A stretch of DNA of 64,000 nt from Perca fluviatilis (lineage: Eukaryota > Chordata > Actinopteri > Perciformes > Percidae): positions 36,816,665-36,880,664 of the forward strand of contig NC_053112.1 in NCBI RefSeq assembly GCF_010015445.1, written 5' to 3'. The notes below the pieces were generated by a model. It was not told the DNA's origin and searched no databases. It saw nothing but the letters and a program-made list of their open reading frames with translations. This document shows positions 52,819-62,769 of this stretch, in pieces (position 1 is the stretch's first letter; each line of letters starts with the position of its first letter). A program made the translations under genes and the position numbers.

Positions 52819-53234
52819 TGTGTCTGTGTGTGTGTCTGTCTGTGTCTGTCTGTGTGTGTCTGTGTCTGTGTTTATGTGTCTGTGTATGTGTTTATGTGTC
52901 TGTGTATGTGTTTATGTGTCTGTGTATGTGTTTATGTGTTTATGTGTCTGTGTCTGTGTGTATATGTCTGTGTCTGTGTGTGTCTGTGTCTGTGTTTATG
53001 TGTCTGTGTATGTGTTTATGTGTCTGTGTCTGTGTTTATGTGTTTATGTGTCTGTGTATGTGTTTATGTGTCTGTGTATGTGTTTATGTGTTTATGTGTC
53101 TGTGTCTGTGTGTATATGTCTGTGTCTGTGTGTGTCTGTGTCTGTGTTTATGTGTCTGTGTCTGTCTGTGTCTGTGTGTGTCTGTGTCTGTGTTTATGTG
53201 TCTGTGTCTGTGTTTATGTGTCTGTGTCTGTGTC
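52751..53234. repeat. (GT)n and complex TGTGTCTG/TTTATGTGTC array
   Basis: About 65 bp of pure GT pass into about 420 bp of interleaved TGTGTCTG, TGTGTATG and TTTATGTG octamers in higher-order blocks. All three frames are open because the unit lacks stop codons; this is not coding. Confidence 0.95.
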
Positions 53235-53474
53235 GGAGCATCAGCATCCAGATATGCTCGCGCTTACGCGCTCTCAGGTACTGAAATTTGGCACCGTTTG
53301 ATTTAACGTGAGTCGGTCCTCGGTAGTACCGACGTTACGAGGTACCCAACCCTACCTATAACCTACTTACGTCACATGTAACACATGTAACGTATCTGCT
53401 GCGCGGCCACATGTGAAAGAGGACAACAAACTGTGCTGTGCCATTCATCAGAAGCTTTGGCTTTTAAAAAAAAA

Positions 53475-53600
53475 ATCATACAACGAGGTCCAAACAAAAG
53501 TAGCGCTGAATGCAAAATATGTGGGATCAAGATAAAGGACTCTGGCTCAACCACATCTGACTTTATCAGGCATCAGAAAAAGCATCCTGATAGGTTAGGA
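53475..53600 (+). pseudogene. BED-type zinc finger fragment of a hAT transposase
   Basis: The frame reads GPNKSSAECKICGIKIKDSG then STTSDFIRHQKKHPDR. C-x2-C followed by a C-terminal H-x4-H and the word HPDR is the BED DNA-binding finger found at the N-terminus of hAT (Ac/Tol2-like) transposases and ZBED proteins. AGGTTAGG after HPD could be a splice donor. No catalytic or dimerisation domain follows within several kb, so it is a stranded fragment. Confidence 0.6.
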
Positions 53601-54552
53601 AACATGTTCAGCTCAGGCCATCTAACGTTAGCTTGCTTCTTGCTTTAGCCACAACCTGCAAGAGGTTGACTAGATCATGTCGTTCCCTAGATGTTATGAA
53701 ATGATGAAATAGCATTTGTTTGTTTTGCAGATTATACAACACTCATTATAACCACGAGAGACTTGTGACTTGACGTGTGAGAATCTCTGGTGTGTGTGTT
53801 TAATTATTAAAATGTACATTAACAGTTTGCCCTCTTCCCACACATTTCCCTGCTTTACTGTGCTATAATGGACATTTCCCTCTCTGTCTTTATCTCTCAC
53901 TCTTTCTCTGTCAATCAATCAATCAATCAGGGGTAAAAACCACAAGCCTGACTGTCAGCAAAACTGTCAGGAAAACCACATGAGAACGTCAGCTGGCTGC
54001 TCCTCCTCTGTCCTTTTTCTGCACAAAGAATAAAAGTCTAGAAAGAGACAATATTTGTACAGTGGTTGTAGCAGATAGAAGTGCAGGCTCAGTCCTGTAC
54101 AGTATTAATAATCCTGCCTGTTAGCAAGGCAGGCTTCTTTACCATTTTTTAAGTCATCTGATTAGCAAATCCTCAGATACAGCAAAAATGTACAAAAAAA
54201 TTTACTACTTTTTTTGTGCTGTTTAGTTGTATCCGGAGGTCCCCCAGTTTGGATGACTTATGTCAGCCGGTTAAAAATAAATTTTTAGCGTTTTACGTAG
54301 CTTAGCTCAGCGCCATTCAAACCATACCCAACAGTGGTTTAGCCACGTCATCCTCCCCAGCGCCGCCCTGTTGTCCAAATAGAGTCGCTACTGGCTCCAA
54401 AATACCAAGATGGCGACGGCCAAAAGGCAAACTGCTGGCTTCAAAGCAGCACTACACAAACCAATGGGTGACGTCACTAATGCTACGTCCATTGTTTTTA
54501 CAGTCTTTGAGGAGTAGCATATGGTTGGTAGCTTGGAGAGCTATTCTGACTT
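53601..54552. other. Noncoding, repeat fragment
   Basis: A (CAAT)n run lies at 53911-53930. A fragment at 54400-54510 (CCAAGATGGCGACGGCC, ACCAATGGGTGACGTCACTA) matches parts of 38110 and 46990. No gene was seen. Confidence 0.5.
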
Positions 54553-54850
54553 AGTCTATATCCACGACTTTCCACTTCCGGGATTGCTCCGGTGCCGCCC
54601 GAAATTCCACCGGATGTCCCTCTTTTCGGTCGGATGTCCGTTACCTTGGGCTTTCTTTGTGTTGCCATTCTAACCTCTGGTGGATTTGTGAGGACTGCTC
54701 CTCAGATCTCTGCAGGGTAAACCCAGACAGCTAGCTAGACTATCTGTCCAATCTGAGTTTTCTGTTGCAGAGGCTATTTTGCAGAGGCACCGGGGCTCCA
54801 TCCGGCACTTAGCACCGCCCAAGACGATTGTGATTGGTTTAAAGAAATGC
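54553..54850 (+). repeat. Dispersed repeat, family A copy 3
   Basis: Direct match to 27415-27660, with CACTTCCGGGATTGCTCCGG, CTTGGGCTTTCTTTGTGTTG and AGACAGCTAGCTAGACTATC. It extends through CCCAAGACGATTGTGATTGG, which matches 4800-4900 inverted. Confidence 0.8.
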
Positions 54851-55222
54851 CAATAAACCAGAGCACCACGTCTTGCACCACTTCTTTTTCACAAAGACAC
54901 ACAAATAGACGTCACATCGCTGTGCCACTTTTTGATGTGACCGGACCATTTTAGCATTTAGCCTGTGAGTTCTACGTGTAGCGCTGTGGCAGTTCAGCAA
55001 GTTACATAGTCTAGCGGCATCAGGATGCATCAGCGATGTAAATTTAGTTGTTTTATAGCGTTATCCTCTGCACTGTGTTTTTTGTGATAGTAGGTCGAAC
55101 CCTTTGTTTACATTTGGATCACAACTTGTGCCTTTAAACATCAACATAAATTGGAATCTTTAAACCATGCCCCTAGCTTAACCAAACATATATCTTATTA
55201 TAACACCTTAAATATGTTCTGG
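54851..55222. other. Noncoding, no recognised feature
   Basis: Nothing identifiable was seen. Confidence 0.6.
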
Positions 55223-55421
55223 GGGTGGCCTCCAGCTCACCCAGTAAGAGCATTCACCCCATGTTGGCTGAGTCCTGCAGTGGCGCGGGTTAGAATCCAA
55301 CCTGCTGCCCTTTGCTGCTTGTCATCCCCCATCTCTCTCCTCCTTTCATGTCTATCCACTGTCACTGTATAATAAAGGGAAAAGCCCCCCAAAAAATCAT
55401 CTTTAAAAAAATATATATATA
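55223..55421 (+). mobile_element. tRNA-derived SINE, copy 3
   Basis: Same family as 20573-20743: CTCCAGCTCACCCAGTAAGAG (A-box region), GGGTTAGAATCCAACC (B-box, mutated), CTGCCCTTTGCTGC, and ATAATAAAGGGAAAAG before an A-rich tail. Confidence 0.8.
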
Positions 55422-56261
55422 TTTTCTGTACATATTGATGTATATGGCGATGCCATCTGCTGGCATCTGTACAAGGTAGCTATGAAAATATACAACAAAT
55501 CCAGAGGCACTAAAGCCATACTGTGCCTCTGCTGAAACACTAGGCTGTAGTTGTGGCATATCTGTGGACAATTGTGTCCAAGGAAATATTGAAGAATTTA
55601 GTAGATGAAATCTTTGGCCCAGACAGACATACTCAGTTGTTCTAAAATCAGCCACTTAGACTGTTATTGAGCAAGAGGTAAGTCTTTACACAGTGTGTAT
55701 TACTTGACTTCAGAGCAGAGTATAGGGACACACATTTCACATTAATTATGTATTTGTAACCTCTTATTAAAGCTCCACTCAAACACAAACATGTCACTGT
55801 GTCTCCCTGAACATTCCCTCCACAGATTGTGTTGCTGCCTGTTTGAAAGCAGCTCAGTAATCCTGGATCAGAGAGGACAAAGGGCCCCCGAGTGCTGGTG
55901 ATGTAAGCACTGTGTCCAGTGCTTACCCCGCTGCTCTCCCCTCTCCCACATGCTGCCTAGTGGGGGGTGAGGTGAGACAGGGAGGAACATCCCTGTCGTC
56001 GGCTGACCCTGAAGACTACAGACTGACACGCGAGCGGTGATGCTGGCAGGCTAACGGCAGCCTGCCTGCTCTGTCTCAGGGGCCTGCTGCTTATGACCCG
56101 GGACACAGTGGGAAGGAGAAAGTGTTGACCAGATCACTGTAGAGGAATGTGGCTAAGCTGTGGGGAGTGGCGGATCAGCTCAGTGTGACCAGGAGAACAG
56201 ACTCAGGGACTTTTGCTGCCTTGTTGCTACACCTATTCGTGGAAGGCCACGTTGCGATAGG
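55422..56261 (+). promoter_or_regulatory. Putative upstream region and noncoding first exon of the keratin-like gene
   Basis: From about 55850 the sequence is GC-rich and repeat-free. It ends at ATAGG/GTGAGT (56261), a strong plus-strand splice donor. The ATG-bearing exon has its own acceptor at 56496, so a noncoding first exon ending at 56261 is plausible. No TATA was identified. Confidence 0.4.
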
Positions 56262-56502
56262 GTGAGTATCACTGGGTAAACATTTACCTTGTTAACGCCT
56301 CTGGCAGCGTGTGGTCTAAATATGGGTGGCGAACTGTTTGCTGTTAAATTTATAACTTTGCATGAGTGTGTATGAACTCTGAGAGAAACAGAAGTCTGTC
56401 AGTCGTAGGCAAAATTGGCGGTGCCATTTGACTGTATGGAAATGTCAGCGCCACGTTGCGTGTGTCTGTAAAGAAATTGTGTGTGCGCTCTCTCAGGTCT
56501 CC

Positions 56503-56700
56503 ATGGACTTGCTGCAGGACTCCAGTCACACCATGTGGGGTCTGAATGCCCGCTTGAAGGGCTTCCTGGAGCAGGTGAACAGGCTGCAGGAGGCCAACCA
56601 GCAGCTGGAGGCTCAGATAGCCGACTGGGGCGTCAGGAGCGCCTCACGCTCCCGGGACTGGTCCCAGCAGGAACAGACCGTTAAGGAGCTGCGTGTCCAG
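56503..56700 (+). CDS. Keratin-like gene, first coding exon
   Basis: 66 codons from ATG in CTCCATGG context. Acceptor CTCTCAG at 56490-56496, donor CAG/GTCAGA, phase 0. Encodes coil 1A and the start of coil 1B. Confidence 0.85.
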
Positions 56701-59700
56701 GTCAGACTCTGTTTGTTTGTTGAGATTTTTTTGATGATGGTGATTATTTGAAATCACTTGGACTAATAAACAATGTTGGAAACAGCTGTTTGTGTTGGGA
56801 CAGCCGTTTGCCAGACAAAGACATGTCAGTGTTTTAGATTTGCTACAGTATATTTCCACTCAGGTTTAATGATTATGCTCCATTACTTCAGCTCAAGGCC
56901 ATATTGGCTGGCAGACAACAGGAGCAGGTGTGTCTAATCAAACAGCAAAGACTGCAGTCAAAACAGAGACACGGCCGATTACTACTGTTGCCTTCAAGTG
57001 CATGCAACATCACGTGAACAGCCTCAAATACATGTTCACTTCAAAGGCTGGGTAAAGTGGATTAAGGGCAGGGGTGCACATAGGTGTAATTTACAGGCGG
57101 GATAGGGTTACAACCCCCCCAATAATCAAAACTGGGCTTTTTCCTAATTTTTTGGGGATGTTTTTGTTGCTTTCTTTCAACATTTTTTCGACGTTTTTGT
57201 CACTTTTTGAGTATCTTTTTTTTTTTTATTGTTGCTTTTTCCGACATTTGTCGCCTTTAGACATTTTTACCACTTTTTTTCAACTTCTTTCAACTTGTTG
57301 TCTCTTTTTTTATGGGTTTTTTTTCTTCGAAAAATTCTTCGACGTTTCTGTCGCTTTTGTCAATACATGCAGACATGTTCCAGGACCTCCCTAGATAGTT
57401 GGAGATCTCAGCCCCCCCTAATGTTGAACCCAAAGTCACGCCCCTGGGGGTGCAACATTGGTGTTGGCCGTGTGTTGTCTTTCATTGATTAAAAACCACT
57501 ATGTAACAATAACTCTTTAACACTAATGAAGTTGTTGTTGGAACGTGATACGAGGGCTCGCGGGCTGACGGTGTATGGTGGCTAAACATGGATTTTGATT
57601 ATTGATACGTTTTTATGTTTTTACTCCAGCAACCTCTTCTTGATATCTAAAACTCTTTCCAAAGCCAACTGGATACTGAAAATGATTTGTCATCAAGCTA
57701 AAAGAAACATTTCTTACCAAAATGTAAGACATGTGATGTAAGGTAACCCTCACAACGAGCAAACGTGTTGCCGAGGATTAGAAGCACATATGTGTGTCAT
57801 GACTCCTGGATCGGAGCCAGAGAGACGCAGCAAGAACGCCCGCTGTCACACACAGAAAGAATGCCGAACTCTTTAACACTTTAAAGGCCATTCCACTTAG
57901 AGCATTAACTCTTACCGGTATGGTGATCTCACATGACATGACTTGAGGGTTTGAACCGCTCCCTGGTGCTAACGTCACTTTCTGCATTAATAACACTTTA
58001 ATAACTCTTGTCACCCAGCTCGTCTCCAAAGTGTGGCTGATGTTTCCATGACTATGACAGGCCCCAGCGCAAACTCTGCTAGTTTCATTGTTCAGTTACC
58101 CAGGGAAAGCTTTCACGTTAACGTGTAGGATTACTTTGCTATGGATCTTCTTGGGATCTTGAGATCTGCTTTGTGTTATCTTATTTACAGCAGACTTAAT
58201 GATGCGTAATCTAATTACTAATTACGACAGTAAGACATTAATTAGAGATCCTGTCAGTGTACTGATTCACTCATAAACTGTATAAGTGGGGCTAAATGGG
58301 GTGGTGTAATGGAATATGTACATAAAAACTGGTGTATGTTTACAGTATAAATGGTATGTATTATTCCATGTTATCTTTGGCTTTCCTTTACCATGGGTGT
58401 GTCTTGTTCTGAAAGATGTTACAATCCTAAGAAAACAAAGGGAAGTAAGGGTGTGTTAACATCTCTGTGTGGGATAAAAGTCAAGGAGCCTCCATTTATT
58501 TTTAAGAATACTTTTGTCCAGACTGCCTTTTGGCCTAAAAACTTATATTTAAATGAAACTGGAAAGAGTTGTACATTTTGGTCATTTTAACACAGGCCTC
58601 TGTACAATTTAGCCACTGGTAGTGCCATGTGACAAGCTGATGATATGCATGATCTTAATGCAAAAAGAGTTTACTTTATTACCAAAATATGACATAGTAC
58701 ATATATTTTTATGTTGCTTTTGGTTCTGGCTCTAGTTTGGCTTTCCACATTCCAAAATGACTCAAATGACCTATTCCTGGAAATCTGTGCCTCCCTTTAA
58801 AGGGATAGTTTGGATTTTTTATGTGGGGTTGTACAGTATTTCGAGACCGATACCGGTACCGGTACTGGTACCAATACCAATACCGTGACTTTCGATACCG
58901 TTTCCTAAATTTTATAAAACAAAAAGAAATTACAACATTACACATTATGGCACAAATCTTTTGATTTATTTTTCAGCTCCTACTACGTGAGCCCGGTCTC
59001 TGTGTAACGTAGAGTTTTAGAAACATTAATAGATCTTGGTAGAAGCATGCTGCATGCTGATTGGCTTACTGACGCTGACGAGATTTACTCCTTAGTTATT
59101 TAAATTGGGTTTTGAATAACGAGGCATTTTTTGATACTTGATACTAAGGAGGCAATTCGGTCGGTGCCTAAAAAGTATCGAATTTGGTCCCCAGCCCTAC
59201 TTATCCATAGTGATAATATTACCTACAGTTGATGGTATGGTGGCCGACAGGGGCAAACGCCCCGCGACATAAAAAAAACACATGGACAAAACACCTGCGC
59301 AGCATTTAATAAACAGCTGCAAATACATACAACACAACCAAATACATCAACGCGTTGCAAATATAGAAACGATGAAAAATGAAAAGCACACAAATCCCGA
59401 AAACAAATGCAACAAAAAAAACGCTGCATCCAGACCTCTAGAGGGAGCAGCTTGATTTTCGTCCCCACGGGGAGAGAGAGAGAGAGAGAGAGACAGGGAG
59501 AGAGAGAGAGAGAGACAGGGAGAGAGCGGAGAGAGAGAGAGAGAGAGAGAGAGGGAGGAGAGAGAGAGAGGGAGAGAGGGAGAGAGAGAGACAGGGAGGG
59601 GGGGGGAGAGAGAGAGAGAGGGAGGAGAGAGAGACAGGGAGAGAGAGGGAGAGAGAGGGAGAGACAGGGAGAGACAGGGAGAGAGAGAGTGAACACAATA

Positions 59701-62700
59701 TCCTGAGCAAAAGTCAAATTGGATTTCTCCCAAAATATCGAACTTCAGACCACATCTTTACTCTCCACACCCTCATTGACAAACAATTAAACCAGAACAA
59801 AGGAAAATCTTTTCATGTTTTGTAGACTTTAAAAAAGCATTTGATTCAATTTGGCATGATGGTCTTTTCTATAAATTGATTGAAATGGGTATTGGAGGAA
59901 AAACATATGATATCATAAAATCTATTTATACAAACACCAAATGTTTAGTTAAAATTGGCCACCAACAAACACATTTCTTTCCCCAAGAACGTGGAGTGAA
60001 ACAGGGATGCTGCCTGTCTCCGACTCTGTTCAACATTTATATAAATGAATTGGCAAAAAAATCTGGAACTTTCTACATCCCCTAGTATCACTCTGGGAGA
60101 TACTGACATCAAATGTTTGTTATATGCTGATGATCTAGTCCTGCTGTCCTCTACAAAAGAAGGCCTTCAACAACACCTGGACCTCCTTCACAGTTTCTGT
60201 CAGACCTGGGCTCTGACTGTCAACCTAAACAAAACCAAAATACAGATTTTCCATTACAGTAAACATCAATTCTATCTAAATACAGTTCAATTAGAACATG
60301 TGAAAAACTACACATATTTAGGTCTCAATATTAGTTCATCAGGTAGTTTTCAAATTGGTGTGAATGAGCTGAGAGACAAATCAAGAAGAGCATTTTATGC
60401 AATTAAAAGAAAAATCAAAACAGACATTCCAATTAAAATTTGGTTAAAAATATTTAAATCAGTAATAGAACCCATTGCTCTATATTGCAGCAAAATATGG
60501 GGCCCGCTCAGTAGACATTTAAAATTTACTGACTGGGACAATCATCCAATTGAGAAATTCCATGTAGAATTTTGTAGAGACCTTCTACACCTACCAAGAC
60601 ACATCCCAAATAACGCCTGCAGAGCAGAACTAGGCCGTTATCCCCTCCAAATTACAAGTGAAAAAAGATCACTCAAATTCTACAACCACCTGAAAACAAG
60701 CGACCCCCATAGTTTCCACTAAAGCACTTCTTACACCAAAAAAAAAAAAAAAAACTCCCCCCCCCCCACCACAAAAAAACACACCCAACAAACAGTACAC
60801 CCAAGTCACTGCTGCTCACCTCCCTCACCAACGACACCCCCTCCCAGCTCCCAAACCTCACAGCCCCCCAGAACCTCAGAACACCCCCTCAGCTCCCTCA
60901 CCTCACAGCCCCCCAGAACCTCAAGCACACCCCCTCAGCTCCCTCACCTCACAGCCTCCCAGAACCTCAGGACACCCCCCTCAGCTCCCTCACCTCACAG
61001 CCCCCCCAGAACCTCAGGACACCCCCCTCAGCTCCCTCACCTCACAGCCCCCCCAGAACCTCAGGACACCCCCCTCAGCTCCCTCACCTCACAGCCTCCC
61101 CAGAACCTCAGGACACCCCCCTCAGCTCCCTCACCTCACAGCCTCCCCAGAACCTCAGGACACCCCCCTCAGCTCCCTCACCTCACAGCCCCCAGAGCCT
61201 CAGGACACCCCCGAAACCATCCGGACAAACCAAATCATCTGCAGACAAAAACCTAAACGGGAAATGTACGTATGTGCTGAATGTGCTGTTTGTCATTAGC
61301 CTATATGCACAATAGAATAGTCACCAAGTCATTTATTACAGGACAAAAATGTTGTATTTCATGGAAGAGCATCAAAACTATTGTACTGTATAAAAAGGAG
61401 ATACACAGTTCTCACTACACATCGCTGATATAACGGTTATTCCTCCATTTGTGCTGTTTCATACAATGACAAATGTCAAAATGTCTACTGTGAAAAAGGC
61501 CTATTGGTTTATTACCGGTATGTAGAGTACAACATATAGGTGGTAGTGGAAAATAAAACAATAATATTAATAATAATAATAATAATACAGGGCATAATGT
61601 TTGAAATCTCAATTCAAGATCAAAGTACAGTATCTGCTAGGGGTGTTTAAATGAATCATTGCATCGATGCATCGTGATGCGGACCTGGACCATTCTGCAT
61701 CGTTGCAGTGACAGACCATAATCGATTATAGCCTACTGATGTTGCTTGTTGATTTTACGGTCGCTGCTTTTTTTTGGTTTTTGCCTTTTGCCTGCTGTGT
61801 TCAGACTCCGCTACATTCAGGAATTCTCTTTTTTTGAGAGCAGATACAGTTAAAAGGGGAGTTCATATATATCTGACTGCTTGAATTTGTTGATGAAAAC
61901 AAACGTGTAGTAATATATAATAATATTCAATGGATTTAAATCGACAGGATCATCATAAGCGAATGGAATCGTGAGACCAGTGAAGATTCACACCCCTAGT
62001 ATCTGCATGCACTGATGTAGGACAGACAGTTCAAAATATCACTAGCTGCTCATAAAACAGTCACTATTCAAAACCAAACAAAAGTATTTTACTTCTCTAT
62101 TATGGCAGACCTCACCCAAATGCCTCAGCCTAGACCCACTTACAAGTCATTCTGACAGCTGTAGAAAAACGTATTGTTTTTGCACTTCCTTTGATCTATT
62201 TTTGTATTTATTTTTGTCAGGTTGGTAACCTTCTGATGGAGAATGCCCAGCTGGCATTACAGTCTGACAGCATGAAATCCAGAGCTGCTGCCGTCCAGGC
62301 CAGGTCAGCTGTAGTTTTCCTGAAATCTCTAACCCTCCTCTCCTCAATCAATACAGCCTAGGGCCTATTGATAAGCATATTAGGCATGAGATTGCATCTC
62401 ATAAACATATTACACTCCAAAGTGATCAGGTACAGAGGGGAAAATTACAGTTTATTTTTTTTTTATTTTTTTTTTTAATCTTAATAGGTACATGCTAGGA
62501 GAACATGTGGGATTATCATTTCTGGCCCATGAAAGCATCCCAACATACTAAGCACAGGTGTAACATAAATGGCTAAAGACCTGCTGCAATGCTTTTCCAC
62601 TTCTCTGTTATCTAACTCAGGCCGGTTCCCGCTCCTGTGAGCCAACCTGCATACAAATCCAGGCCGGGCTTTGTGCCGCGTCGGCACTTTCACATGTGTA

Positions 62701-62737
62701 TTGATGCAGAGTGACACCGAGCCTCCACACCACCCTC

Positions 62738-62769
<32 letters not shown>

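Noticed and set aside
52714..53306. Long open frames rich in Cys-Val across the GT array
   Set aside because: The repeat unit has no stop codon in any plus frame, so open length carries no coding meaning.
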